The notes under the pieces were generated by a model. It worked only from the letters and a program-made list of their open reading frames with translations. It made no database searches and had not been told where the DNA came from. From contig JAFTPT010000053.1 in assembly GCA_017463155.1 (NCBI GenBank), positions 1 through 64,000 of the forward strand: a stretch of DNA of 64,000 bases. Reading direction: 5' to 3'. Each line of letters begins with the position of its first letter. Positions within the stretch are counted from its first letter, which is position 1. Source of the DNA: Blautia sp. (GTDB lineage Bacteria; Bacillota; Clostridia; Lachnospirales; Lachnospiraceae). Below, one piece after another: positions 52,039-61,242 of the stretch. Both the position numbers and the translations under genes were made by a program.

Positions 52039-53394
52039 ATGGCAGAAGAGAGAAAAGCCCCCGCAACAAAATCCGGGGTGGTCAAAAAGCTGCAGGCTAC
52101 GGCAGCTGCCAGCGCCTACCAGAAGCAATGGTTTGCTGGCCTTCTGGAGCGCGTCAAAAACGGGGAGGACTTCGGCTATCTGAACGCGGATGTCCCGATG
52201 GAGATCCTGCGGGCCATGGATATTCCGTTCGTGGTGAATCAGTGGTGGGCCGCGATCTGCGGCGCCAAGCGGATGACCCGCAAGTACTTCGGGCTTCTGC
52301 GTGACGCGGGCTACCGGGATGACCTGTGCAGCTATTGCGCGACGGCTTTCGCGGAAAGCCTGGACCCGGATGATCACAACTATGACGAAGCCGGCAAACC
52401 CATGGGCCCCTGGGGAGGCCTTCCCGATCCGACGCTTGCCATCACCAGACTTACCTGCGACTGCCAGAGCAAGATCTTTGAGCTGTTCGCGATGAACCAC
52501 GGGGCAAGCTTTTACGCGATGGAGAATACGGTTCCCCGCAAAGTGCCGCTCAACTGGTTTGAGATGGCCCCGGACCACTGGGAGGACCTTTATGACAAGG
52601 ACCGCCTGGATACGGCGGTGGAAGAGCTGAAGGAACTGATCCGGTTCCTCGAGATGAAGACCGGCAAGATGTTCGACATCAACCAGCTGGAGCGGGTCAT
52701 GAACCTGATCAACGAGCAGGAGAGCTGGTACAAGAAGATCCGTGACCTGATCGCAGAGTGCCATCCGGTGCCGGTCACCGTCGTCGACACGATCAACGCG
52801 GTCATGCAGGCCCAGTGGCAGCGGGGCACTGAGTGGGCCGTCGGCCATGCAAAGGGCCTGTATGAGGAGATCAAAGCACTGGCGGACAAGGGCGAGGCAG
52901 CCGTCCCCAACGAGAAATACAGACTCATGTGGATCGGACGCGGCCTGTGGCATGATTTTGCCTTCTACCAGAGATTCGAGCAGAAGTATGGGGCCGTGTT
53001 CATGTGGTCCATGTACCTGGCCATGGGCGCCGACGCCTATATCCGCAACCATGTGGAGGATGATCCGCTCCGGGCCCTTGCCGCGCGCTACATCGGCATG
53101 GAGGATTTTCTTCATATGCCGCCCTGGAACAACCAGTGGTTCCTGCAGCAGGCGCGCCAGAACGACATCGACGGCGTTGTCTACATGATCCCGGAAAACT
53201 GCATGCAGGCCGTGGAAGGCAGCTATTTTATCATCAAGACCCTGGAGGATGCCGGGATCCCGGTCCTCTCGTTCCATGCGGATCCGGTGGATCCACGGAA
53301 ATGGAGCGCGGAGACCATGACCGGACTTGTTGAAGAGTTTATCGAGAACCGGGTCATGCCGGTGCGTGAAGCAAAGGAAAAGGAGGAGAAGTAA
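52039..53394 (+). CDS. 2-hydroxyacyl-CoA dehydratase-family subunit with cluster cysteines
   Basis: A 451-residue HGD-D family subunit. The N-terminus EILRAMDIPFVVNQWWAAIC corresponds to the family's substrate-side helix. It retains cysteines where the [4Fe-4S] cluster should bind: CSYCATAF, LTCDCQSK and PENCMQA. Such proteins need an ATP-driven activator (BadF/HgdC type), which is absent from the window and may be elsewhere. GGGAGG precedes the ATG. With the upstream subunit and the downstream CoA transferase it resembles FldA-FldBC-type pathways, although the substrate is not predictable. A benzoyl-CoA reductase-like role is an alternative. Confidence 0.82.
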   Translation: MAEERKAPATKSGVVKKLQATAAASAYQKQWFAGLLERVKNGEDFGYLNADVPMEILRAMDIPFVVNQWWAAICGAKRMTRKYFGLLRDAGYRDDLCSYCATAFAESLDPDDHNYDEAGKPMGPWGGLPDPTLAITRLTCDCQSKIFELFAMNHGASFYAMENTVPRKVPLNWFEMAPDHWEDLYDKDRLDTAVEELKELIRFLEMKTGKMFDINQLERVMNLINEQESWYKKIRDLIAECHPVPVTVVDTINAVMQAQWQRGTEWAVGHAKGLYEEIKALADKGEAAVPNEKYRLMWIGRGLWHDFAFYQRFEQKYGAVFMWSMYLAMGADAYIRNHVEDDPLRALAARYIGMEDFLHMPPWNNQWFLQQARQNDIDGVVYMIPENCMQAVEGSYFIIKTLEDAGIPVLSFHADPVDPRKWSAETMTGLVEEFIENRVMPVREAKEKEEK

Positions 53395-53395
53395 C

Positions 53396-54619
53396 ATGGA
53401 AGAGAGAGGACCACTTACCGGATATCGTGTCCTGGACATGACACAGTTTGAATCCGGCACTGTCTGTACCGAGAGCCTGGCCTGGTTCGGCGCGGAGGTG
53501 CTGAAGGTGGAGCGTCCCGTAGCCGGAGAGCTCGGCCGCTATTCGATCGCGGAGCCCGGCGTGGACACCTATGGCTTCCTGGTCATGAACATGAACAAGA
53601 AGTCCATCACCTGCAACGCCAAAAAGCCGGAAGGCCTCGCTTTGCTTAAAAAGCTTGTGGAAAAATGCGACGTGGTCGTCGAGAACATGGGCCCCGGCTC
53701 CATGGACAAGCTCGGCCTGTCCTACGAGGTCTGTAAAGAGATCAATCCGAAGATCATCTACGCCAGCCTGAAGGGCTTTGCCCAGGACGGTCCCTACAAG
53801 GACTATCCGGCCTTTGACCCCATCGCCACCCATACGGGCGTGATGGTATCCACCTCCGGTTACCCGGATCAGCCCATCAAGGCAGGTATCTCCGTAGCGG
53901 ATTCCGGCACCGGCGTCGCCCTGGCCATGAGCATCATCGCGGCTCTTCTGCAGAGAGAGCGGCAGGGCATCGGACAGAGGATCGATATCGCCATGCAGGA
54001 CTTTATGATCGGCCTTTCCCGTTCCCAGTGGGAGCCCTACTACAACAACGGAAAGGTGCCGAACCGCCGTGTCGCCAACGGTATGCCGCTGGAGGACGTG
54101 GGCCCGTCGGATACCTATCCCTGTAAGCCCTTTGGCCAGAATGACTACGTGCACATCTACTGCAGCCGTCATCCGGGCAGCAAGCAGTGGGACAACCTGT
54201 GCGAGGTGATCGGCCGTCCGGATCTCAAACAGGATGTCTGCCCGGAGATGGCTACGCCCAGGCTCCGGTTTAAGAATCATGAGATCTGCGACAACGCCAT
54301 CAAGGAGTGGCTGAAGGATCACACCAAGCAGGAGGCGATGGACCTTCTGTGCAAGGCGGATGTGCCCGCCGGCGCGCTTCTGGACTGCGATGATATCACC
54401 AACGATCCGCAGTACCAGGAAAGAGGCATGATCGTGGAGATCGACCATCCGCAGCGCGGCAAGGTGAAGCTTCCGGGCTTTGCCCCGAGGCTCAGCGAAA
54501 ACCATTTCACCTACAAGTGCAGCCCCGAACTTGGCGGAAGCAACGAGGAGGTCTATCAGGGACTTCTGGGACTTTCGGAAGAGGAAATGCAGAAACTGAA
54601 AGAAGCAAAGGCAATCTGA
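53396..54619 (+). CDS. class III CoA-transferase (CaiB/BaiF/FldA family)
   Basis: Transfers CoA between carboxylic acids through an aspartyl anhydride. 407 residues from the ATG at 53396, preceded by AGGAGGAG and one base after the upstream stop. Family motifs include the start GYRVLDMTQFESGTVCTESL, GAEVLKVERP and LKGFAQDGPYKDYPAFD; D141 at the end of that block is the likely catalytic Asp. It would activate the substrate acid for the dehydratase-type pair just upstream, as FldA does for FldBC. It ends this operon at a terminator. Confidence 0.92.
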   Translation: MEERGPLTGYRVLDMTQFESGTVCTESLAWFGAEVLKVERPVAGELGRYSIAEPGVDTYGFLVMNMNKKSITCNAKKPEGLALLKKLVEKCDVVVENMGPGSMDKLGLSYEVCKEINPKIIYASLKGFAQDGPYKDYPAFDPIATHTGVMVSTSGYPDQPIKAGISVADSGTGVALAMSIIAALLQRERQGIGQRIDIAMQDFMIGLSRSQWEPYYNNGKVPNRRVANGMPLEDVGPSDTYPCKPFGQNDYVHIYCSRHPGSKQWDNLCEVIGRPDLKQDVCPEMATPRLRFKNHEICDNAIKEWLKDHTKQEAMDLLCKADVPAGALLDCDDITNDPQYQERGMIVEIDHPQRGKVKLPGFAPRLSENHFTYKCSPELGGSNEEVYQGLLGLSEEEMQKLKEAKAI

Positions 54620-54645
54620 TCCATACGGAACAGGATATAAGAATA

Positions 54646-54693
54646 CCCCGCAGGAGAATGCACATATGCTGTGCGCCCTGCGGGGCGTTTTTT
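54646..54693. terminator. terminator between CoA transferase and NAT genes
   Basis: CCCCGCAGG (54646-54654) pairs with CCTGCGGGG (54677-54685), then CGTTTTTT. It can end both convergent units. Confidence 0.85.
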
Positions 54694-54703
54694 GTGGCTG
54701 TTA

Positions 54704-55492
54704 TTAGGGGAGAACGATCCCGAAATACATCTGGAGGGCTCTCCGTCGCTGGCTTTCATCGGCCAGCTGCGTGATGATGGTGTCCCCGCCCTCACGGATG
54801 GTCAGTTCCCAGTCCGTCAGCGCGTAGGAACCGTTGTCCGCGCGGAGATTGACCAGGACTTTATTGACAAAGACAGAGTCCGGGCTCGTGGAGCTTTTCA
54901 GATTGGCGGCCAGGAACTCCTGCGGCGTCTGGGGGAAGGTGTTGAACTGCATGAGCTTCTCGATCTGTCCGTCCGACGTAGTGCGGGAAAGTGTCCACCA
55001 GTACGCATCATATTGCTCAATGTGAAAAGGTTCTTCATGGATGACCTGCGTGTTTTTGTCCGCGATCAGCATCGCTCCGGCCGGCATGGGGCCGCCGTAG
55101 CCCACATCACAGAAATACTGCTTTTTGTCAAGGGTTACGATGACGGCACAGTGCGTGCAGGGCGGTATGAAATCCCGCCCCCGGATGATCCGGCAGAAGA
55201 CGAGATACGCGTTGAAGCCAAGATCGCGCAGCAGTCGGCAGAAGAGCGCGTTCATCTCAAAGCAGTAGCCGCCGCGCCGCCTCGTGATGATCTTGTCATA
55301 CAGATCCGGGATATCCAGGGACACGCTCTCGTGAAGCAGACTGGAATTCAGATCTTCAAAGGGAATGTGGGTGTGATGATGGTAGATCAGCCTGTTCAGT
55401 GTATCAAGATCCGGTGATAAGGGATTTGTGAGCCCGATCCTCTCAAGGTAGGCATCTATATCAGGGATAGAAACATGCATTTGTTCGTACAT
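54704..55492 (-). CDS. nat: arylamine N-acetyltransferase
   Basis: Transfers acetyl from acetyl-CoA to arylamines, hydrazines or related amines. The 262 residues have the NAT triad: C77 in RRRGGYCFEMN, H114 in CTHCAV and D129 in FCDVGYGG. IPFEDLNSSL is the family's conserved N-terminal segment. AGAGGAAA precedes the start. It stands alone with its own - strand promoter. In a gut anaerobe such an enzyme would modify aromatic amines from diet or drugs. Confidence 0.95.
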   Translation of the reverse strand: MYEQMHVSIPDIDAYLERIGLTNPLSPDLDTLNRLIYHHHTHIPFEDLNSSLLHESVSLDIPDLYDKIITRRRGGYCFEMNALFCRLLRDLGFNAYLVFCRIIRGRDFIPPCTHCAVIVTLDKKQYFCDVGYGGPMPAGAMLIADKNTQVIHEEPFHIEQYDAYWWTLSRTTSDGQIEKLMQFNTFPQTPQEFLAANLKSSTSPDSVFVNKVLVNLRADNGSYALTDWELTIREGGDTIITQLADESQRRRALQMYFGIVLP

Positions 55493-55792
55493 ATGGTTTT
55501 CCTCTGTGTGGTTGCAGAATCATGAATTTGCAGGGAACTAAGTACTATTATTATATGCGATAGAAAGATACGTTTGCAAGGCGGATCCTGCTGAAAATGA
55601 AACAATCCCGAAAGACAATATGTCGAAACAGATACGTTAAAAACAGGCAAAAATGCGAAATCTGAGAATAAGTGACAAAAAACATATCAAATCGTTTAAA
55701 AGTTTAGTATAATTTGCTATGAGTAGAAGTGCGCTGAGGGATATAGGTACAGCCTGGATCTTCGGCAATTATGGCGATTAGGAGGAATGCTT
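55493..55792. other. A/T-rich intergenic region with two promoters
   Basis: A - strand promoter for nat: TTGCAA (55579-55574), 18-base spacer, TATAAT (55555-55550). A + strand -10 TATAAT at 55708-55713 without a good -35 is the likely start of the UroD-like gene at 55793. I see no gene or repeat in the remaining sequence. Confidence 0.55.
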
Positions 55793-56800
55793 ATGCTTAC
55801 ACCAAAACAGAATCTGCTGGAATACCTTAAAAAAGACGGAAAACCGGAATGCCTGCCGAATACATTCACCATGTGCAGAGGAATCCCCGGGGATCCCTGC
55901 TTCAAGCTGATCAGAGGAAACCGTATCAGAGGAACGAACTCCTATGACCAGTGGGGCACACTGATCCTGTTTCCGGAGGATGCTCCCGCGGCCGTTCCGC
56001 TGGTCACTCCCGAAAACCAGGTGATCAAGGATATCACACACTGGCAGGATTATGTGAAGGTTCCGGACCTGATGGGCCGGTGCCAGGAAGGCTGGGAGGA
56101 TGCCATCGCGGCCGAGAAGGCCATCGATCATGACAAGTACCTGACGATGACGGTCATGGGAACGGGTATCTTTGAACAGCTGCATATGCTGATGACGTTC
56201 GAGGATACGCTGATGAACATGCTGGAAGAGCCGGAAGCCATGGCGGAGCTGATCGACGTGATCTGCGAATACCGTCTTACCTACATGAAGCTGATCGTCG
56301 AGCATCTTCATCCGGATATGATCGTATCCCACGACGACTGGGGCAGCAAAAACAGCCTGTTCTTCTCCGTGGATACATGGCGCGAGCTCTTTAAAGAGCC
56401 GTACCGGAAGCTCTATGATTACCTGCATGCCAACAACGTGATCGTCATGCATCATGGAGATTCCTTCATGGAACCGCTCGTCGAGGATATGGCCGAGATC
56501 GGCGTGGATATCTGGCAGGGCGTTCTGCCGACCAACAACATCGCGGCGATCTCCGAGAAGGTCGGAGACAGGATGCTGCTGTTCGGCGGTGTTGATTCCG
56601 TGGTCGACCGTGCGGACGCCACCGAGGAAGAGATCCGCGCGGAGACCAGAAGAGCCTGCAACGAATACGGCCATCTGAAGGGATTCTGGCCGGGGCACAC
56701 CTACGGCGGTCCCGGAACCATTTATCCGCATGTCGAGAAGATCATCATCGACGAGATCGACAGATACAACAAAGAACGCTTCGGAGTCGCGATTTCCTGA
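55793..56800 (+). CDS. uroporphyrinogen decarboxylase-fold protein without the HxC site
   Basis: A 335-residue URO-D superfamily protein, shorter and more divergent than the three others here. SHDDWGSKNSLFFSVDTWRE corresponds to the HDDWGSQR block, but the metal-site region reads VMHHGDSFMEPLVEDMAEIG, with Gly in place of the zinc-binding Cys. It may use a different chemistry. AGGAGG seven bases before 55793 selects that ATG over the one at 55787. It is followed by a terminator and a DASS transporter gene. Confidence 0.85.
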   Translation: MLTPKQNLLEYLKKDGKPECLPNTFTMCRGIPGDPCFKLIRGNRIRGTNSYDQWGTLILFPEDAPAAVPLVTPENQVIKDITHWQDYVKVPDLMGRCQEGWEDAIAAEKAIDHDKYLTMTVMGTGIFEQLHMLMTFEDTLMNMLEEPEAMAELIDVICEYRLTYMKLIVEHLHPDMIVSHDDWGSKNSLFFSVDTWRELFKEPYRKLYDYLHANNVIVMHHGDSFMEPLVEDMAEIGVDIWQGVLPTNNIAAISEKVGDRMLLFGGVDSVVDRADATEEEIRAETRRACNEYGHLKGFWPGHTYGGPGTIYPHVEKIIIDEIDRYNKERFGVAIS

Positions 56801-56810
56801 TTTTTCTGCG

Positions 56811-56843
56811 GCAGGGAGAGAACCTGCTCTCTCCCTGCTTTTC
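56811..56843 (+). terminator. terminator after the UroD-like gene
   Basis: GCAGGGAGAG (56811-56820) pairs with CTCTCCCTGC (56829-56838), followed by TTTTC. Confidence 0.8.
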
Positions 56844-56932
56844 TGGTTTTACGGGGAACGTGTTTTAAGGTGTCCCGCTGAAACCGAATGGTTTTACGTT
56901 TTTTTCTGACCTTGCGTCATGAGGTAATGAAT

Positions 56933-58360
56933 ATGGAAAAAAGACAGAGCTCTGCAAACCGGACCGAAGTGAAACAGTTTGCGGGCATTGCTGCCGCAGT
57001 GGTCATTCTGATCATTGCTCACCTGATCCCGACAAACGAGATCCTTACATTGTCTGCGAGGAACATGCTGGGCGTGCTCCTGGCCGTGATCGTCATGCTG
57101 GTGACCGAGGCGATGCCGCTCGGGATCGTCTGCCTGCTGGCTGTGGCGCTCATGTATTTCCTCCGCTGCGTCAATTCGGTGCCCGAAGCCCTCGGCGGAT
57201 TTACGAACGCGACATTGTTCTTTGTGCTTGCCTCCTTCGGCATCTCAGAGGCGCTGACGGTAGTTCCTGTTTCCAAACGGCTGCTTTTGTTTTTGATGAG
57301 CAAGTTCGGCCAGAATACGAAGAGACTCATGCTGGCCATCATGATCGTGACGGGGCTGCTTTCGTCCGTAATCTCGAACGTGGCCGCGGCGGCGGTCTTT
57401 ATCCCGGTGGTGCTCCGTTTCCTCGACGTTTATGAGAACGAGGAGGACAAAAAACGGACCGGCAAGGCTTATATGATAAGCCTCCCGGTCGCGAGTATGA
57501 TCGGCGGGATGATGACGCCGGCGGGTTCCTCCATCAATATGCTGACGATCAGCATGCTCGAAAAGAACACGGGGATCACGATCTCGTTTGTGCAGTGGAT
57601 GGTGATCGGCATTCCGATCACGGTGATCATGCTGCCGGCCGCATGGATGATCTGCGCCCGGATCTTTAAGCCGGCACCTCTGCCCGAGCAGAAGATCAAG
57701 GCCTATCTGCACGATGCCCGGAAGGAACTTCCGGAGAGGATGGGCGGCAAGGAGATCTACGTGCTGGCCGTGCTTCTTGTCATGCTGGTCCTGTGGATCC
57801 TGAGCTCCTGGTTCCCGGCACTGCAGATCGCACCGGTCGCGATCACGGGCCTTGCGCTGTTCTTCCTGCCCGGAAAGCTTCACGTCCTGACCTGGAACGA
57901 TTTCAAGAGGTGTGTAAGCCTTGAGGCATTCATCCTCCTGGGCGTGATGATCTCCATGGGAAACGTGATCACGTCGAGCGGACTGTCGGGGTGGCTGTCC
58001 AATGTCATCTTTCCGGCATCCTTCCCGTCCGCCCAGCTTCCGGCGGTGGGATTTATATGCCTGCTGACCTTTATCCTGCTGGTGCCGATCCCGGTCGCTC
58101 CGGCGCTGGTCGGCATGCTTTCCGCGCCTCTGGTCGCGTTCTGCGAGCGATGCGGCATTTCACCTGTCCTCGCCATGGCGGCCTTCGGCCTCTGTGCCTG
58201 CAACTGCTACCTGCTGCCTCTGGATACGGTGCCGCTGATCACGTATTCGACGGGCTATTACAAAATGTTTGACATGCCCAGGGCAACGGTCTGGATCCAG
58301 CTTCTGATGATCGTGGTATGTTCACTCTGGGTCACTTTTGCCGGCGGACTCCTGTTTTGA
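56933..58360 (+). CDS. DASS/SLC13-family anion transporter
   Basis: A sodium- or proton-coupled carrier of di- or tricarboxylates or sulfate, about 475 residues with eleven or so membrane segments. The substrate-binding loop motif GGMMTPAGSSINML (about 195-208) corresponds to the SNT-type loop of the family, as does CLLTFILLVPIPVAPALVGM later. The ATG at 56933 is chosen for its spacing from GAGG. Its last 39 bases overlap the end of the gene on the opposite strand. Confidence 0.85.
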   Translation: MEKRQSSANRTEVKQFAGIAAAVVILIIAHLIPTNEILTLSARNMLGVLLAVIVMLVTEAMPLGIVCLLAVALMYFLRCVNSVPEALGGFTNATLFFVLASFGISEALTVVPVSKRLLLFLMSKFGQNTKRLMLAIMIVTGLLSSVISNVAAAAVFIPVVLRFLDVYENEEDKKRTGKAYMISLPVASMIGGMMTPAGSSINMLTISMLEKNTGITISFVQWMVIGIPITVIMLPAAWMICARIFKPAPLPEQKIKAYLHDARKELPERMGGKEIYVLAVLLVMLVLWILSSWFPALQIAPVAITGLALFFLPGKLHVLTWNDFKRCVSLEAFILLGVMISMGNVITSSGLSGWLSNVIFPASFPSAQLPAVGFICLLTFILLVPIPVAPALVGMLSAPLVAFCERCGISPVLAMAAFGLCACNCYLLPLDTVPLITYSTGYYKMFDMPRATVWIQLLMIVVCSLWVTFAGGLLF

Positions 58361-59440
58361 TCCGCCCTTGCCGAGGGTATAGTCATCCTCGCGGATGATC
58401 ACGTTCTTGGCATTCACCATCTGGCGGCGCAGGAGCTTGTCCTCCTGGAAGGTGAGGGTGACCTTCCGACGGTCATAACGGTTTTCGGAGGCGGGCTTCG
58501 GCCTGCCTCTTCGCAGCTTTTCGAAAAGATTGCCGGTCAGGTTGTTGCCTACGTAAAAACCGATGAACAGGCTGATCAGGCTGAGGATGTTCTGGTGAGA
58601 AGAGGCGATGATACCGGCCCGGTGCAGAAGAAAGGAGATCAGCGTGCCGGCTCCCCCGATCGCGAGGGTCGGCCCGAACAGGGAGAGCGAAGCCTTCCAC
58701 CTTGCGAACGGAAGATCCCCCGCGATCTGCCCGGTCTGCCCGTTCATGGCAAAATGATAGTATTTACGCCCGACCTTTGAGATCAGGATCCACATGGGGA
58801 AAAGCACGCATTCGACCTTGTCGTGATGAAGGTCGATCTCGCTCCCGGTTTCCTTCACATAATCGTGCTTGACGGTCTCTTTGACAGCGCTTCGAAGCGC
58901 GTCCGTGATCCGCTGCTTTGTGATCTCCTCGTTTTCCTCGATCCGGATGGAATCAAGTCCCTCCATCAGGTCCGCGTCCGCGGCCTCTTCGACGGGCGTC
59001 AGATCCTTGTAACGGAACGGTTCGAGGTTGTGCATGAAGGTCTCGGGCACGTCCTTCGAGGCGTTCACCTGTACCCGGTAGTACTCGGCGTCTGCGTTCC
59101 GGGTCACCTCGTAATCGCGAAGCTGGCGGGTGACCTTTTCGTCTCCGGAAACGGGAGAGGAATCCTGGGCTTCGTATTTCATTTCGAGTCCGGCAGTGCC
59201 TGAATACAGAAGATACGGCACAAAGCCGCCCTGGATCTCCTTATAATGCTCTTCCTTCCGGAGGATTCCGGGCAGCAGCCACTTGTCGCGGTAGTATTCC
59301 GAGCAGGCCTTGATCGCATCCTCCTGTGAGTACTGAAAGGGGATCAGCATTTCGGGACGGTAGCTGGCAGGTTCGGGAGAATCACCGGTCGTCAATTTGT
59401 CGGAGGGGTCAGCCTTTGGTGTGTTTTTTGTCTCTTGCAT
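58322..59440 (-). CDS. membrane protein resembling the C-terminal part of zinc-ribbon membrane proteins
   Basis: A 372-residue protein with a soluble N-terminal region (1-250) and two membrane segments (about 255-310). GGFVPYLLYSGTAG (about 71-84), LEPFRYKDLTPVEEA and KYYHFAMNGQTGQIAGDLPFA (in part) match a Firmicutes family usually annotated as TFIIB-type zinc-ribbon proteins. Here the N-terminal zinc ribbon is absent and replaced by a Pro/Ser/Thr-rich stretch. Function of the family is unknown. No good ribosome site precedes the start. Its end overlaps the convergent transporter gene. Confidence 0.65.
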   Translation of the reverse strand: MQETKNTPKADPSDKLTTGDSPEPASYRPEMLIPFQYSQEDAIKACSEYYRDKWLLPGILRKEEHYKEIQGGFVPYLLYSGTAGLEMKYEAQDSSPVSGDEKVTRQLRDYEVTRNADAEYYRVQVNASKDVPETFMHNLEPFRYKDLTPVEEAADADLMEGLDSIRIEENEEITKQRITDALRSAVKETVKHDYVKETGSEIDLHHDKVECVLFPMWILISKVGRKYYHFAMNGQTGQIAGDLPFARWKASLSLFGPTLAIGGAGTLISFLLHRAGIIASSHQNILSLISLFIGFYVGNNLTGNLFEKLRRGRPKPASENRYDRRKVTLTFQEDKLLRRQMVNAKNVIIREDDYTLGKGGSKQESAGKSDPE

Positions 59441-59625
59441 AGTGTGTAACGGGGCGGTCGATCATTGCCGTAAAAGCCCCTGCCTTTCTGTATTTTTAAT
59501 ATATATTAACAAAAAATGACGGGAAAAGACAGCCGGAATCATGAAAAAAGACGGTTTCGACAAAATGAACAAACATACCGACAAAAAGTAGGAAAGCAAG
59601 GGGACACCGTTCACCTTTATGCGGA

Positions 59626-59654
59626 TTTACCTTGAAAAATTTCTGCTATATACT
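59626..59654 (+). promoter_or_regulatory. probable promoter of the GPH symporter gene
   Basis: TTTACC (59626-59631), 17-base spacer, TATACT (59649-59654) in an A/T-rich gap. Confidence 0.5.
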
Positions 59655-59722
59655 GAATTTATTAGTTATGTACATGCAAATGTATGCTATTTGCTGTACA
59701 AATGCTTAAGGGAGGGAAACTT

Positions 59723-61111
59723 ATGAGTAACGCAAGCAACCAAAGCCAGGCAAAGCCGCTGAGCGGTGCGTTGAAGCTGTTCTACGGTGTCGGTGACTGT
59801 TCCTTCAGTCTGATGACGGCCGTTGAGTCCTACTACTTCAACTTTTTCCTGACGAACCTGGCACAGTTTGACCTCGGCATCGTAACCACGATCACGACCA
59901 TTGCGAGTCTGGTGGATGCATGCCTCTCCTGGATGTATGGTGCGATCCTGAACAGTATCAAGCCGAAAAAATGGGGCCGTTATCGTTCCTGGCTGATCCT
60001 GATCACCTGGCTGGTACCGTTCATCTATGCGTTCCAGTTCATCAAAGTCGGTGACGGTGTCATATCCTATGTTATCATCGTACTCGCCGCGATCCTGAGC
60101 CATGTGGTTTGGAACTTCCCGTATGTAGCCAACGTTTCGATGATCGCTGTTGCCGGTAAGACTCCGGAAGATCGTTCACAGCTGGCTTCCACGAGAGCTG
60201 CATGGGCAAACCTTTCCAACGTACTGTTCGCATACGTCGGTATGCCGGTCGCAACTGTCTGCGCAGGCATTATCGGTGAGACCAACAAGTTCGGCGGCGC
60301 CGCATTCGTCCTTGGCTGCATCATGGTGGTGTTCTATTTCTGCCACTTCAAGATGTTCGACGGCTATGAGGATGTCGAAGAAGAGACCGGTGCCAAGAAG
60401 GACGTCGGCCGTACCAGCGGCGGAGACCTTCTTCGTTCCCTGGGCCAGAACCGTCACCTGATGGTCCTGCTCCTTGCCGACCTGGCAAAATGGATGTTCA
60501 ACTTCGTATGTATGGGTGCTGCCATCTATTACTGGACGTATGTAGCGGAGAACGCAGGACTGCAGGCAACCTACATCCTGATCTCCAACATCCTGTGTAT
60601 CGTCGGTTCCTATCTGTCCAAGTACATCTGCAACAAGCTGACGACCAGAAATACGACGATCATCACGTTCCTGTCCATGGCTGTCATCGCGGGTATCGCT
60701 TTCATGATGCACAACAACTGGATGGCTGTCATGATCCTCATGTCCATCGGCCGTTTCGGTTATGGTATCGCTTATGCCTGCACACCGGCCCTGTATGCCG
60801 ACACCATCGTTTATTCCGAGTGGAAGACCGGAAAGAACGCGACCGGCTGGATCAGTGGCCTGCAGAATGTACCGCTTAAGGTTGGCGTTATGACCCGAGG
60901 CATCATCATCAACAGCTGTCTGGCAGCAGGCGGATTCGTCGCTGGTATCGAGGCTGCGGATGCCGGCCTGAAGCGTGCGATCTCCATGGCATTCATCGGT
61001 ATCCCCGCTATCGCTCTTCTGATCGCAGGTATCCTTCTCCTTGTGGGCTTCGGCCTTACCAAGCAGAAAGTCCTTCAGTATCAGAGTGAGATCAGCACCA
61101 GAAAGGCCTGA
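59723..61111 (+). CDS. GPH/MFS-family glycoside-pentoside-hexuronide:cation symporter
   Basis: A 462-residue secondary transporter of the GPH branch of the MFS. Features: the start LKLFYGVGDCSFSLMTA, the cytoplasmic loop KPKKWGRYRSWLILITW (about 94-110), PEDRSQLASTRAAWANL (about 152-168) and ADTIVYSEWKTGKNATGW (about 355-372), all family hallmarks; about twelve membrane helices. AGGGAGGG before the ATG at 59723 sets the start. It is transcribed from its own promoter and ended by a strong terminator. It may import a glycoside or hexuronide used by the neighbouring UroD-like genes' pathway; this is inference. Confidence 0.9.
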   Translation: MSNASNQSQAKPLSGALKLFYGVGDCSFSLMTAVESYYFNFFLTNLAQFDLGIVTTITTIASLVDACLSWMYGAILNSIKPKKWGRYRSWLILITWLVPFIYAFQFIKVGDGVISYVIIVLAAILSHVVWNFPYVANVSMIAVAGKTPEDRSQLASTRAAWANLSNVLFAYVGMPVATVCAGIIGETNKFGGAAFVLGCIMVVFYFCHFKMFDGYEDVEEETGAKKDVGRTSGGDLLRSLGQNRHLMVLLLADLAKWMFNFVCMGAAIYYWTYVAENAGLQATYILISNILCIVGSYLSKYICNKLTTRNTTIITFLSMAVIAGIAFMMHNNWMAVMILMSIGRFGYGIAYACTPALYADTIVYSEWKTGKNATGWISGLQNVPLKVGVMTRGIIINSCLAAGGFVAGIEAADAGLKRAISMAFIGIPAIALLIAGILLLVGFGLTKQKVLQYQSEISTRKA

Positions 61112-61156
61112 TGACACGGAATTGCCCGTGACGAATGTCTGATATCATGCTATAAT

Positions 61157-61189
61157 GGAAGCACCGGTTTTTACCGGTGCTTCCTTTTT
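61157..61189 (+). terminator. terminator after the GPH symporter
   Basis: GGAAGCACCGGT (61157-61168) and ACCGGTGCTTCC (61173-61184) pair perfectly, followed by five T. A TATAAT immediately upstream (61151-61156) lacks a -35 box. Confidence 0.9.
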
Positions 61190-61242
61190 GACTTTACAGG
61201 GAATCCGGGTGTGTTTCCTGACATTCGAAGCGGGAGAGGTTT

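Noticed and set aside
61151-61156. TATAAT as a promoter of the PucR-type gene at 61243
   Set aside because: No -35 box lies at a suitable distance and a strong terminator follows at once, so transcription from it would stop immediately.
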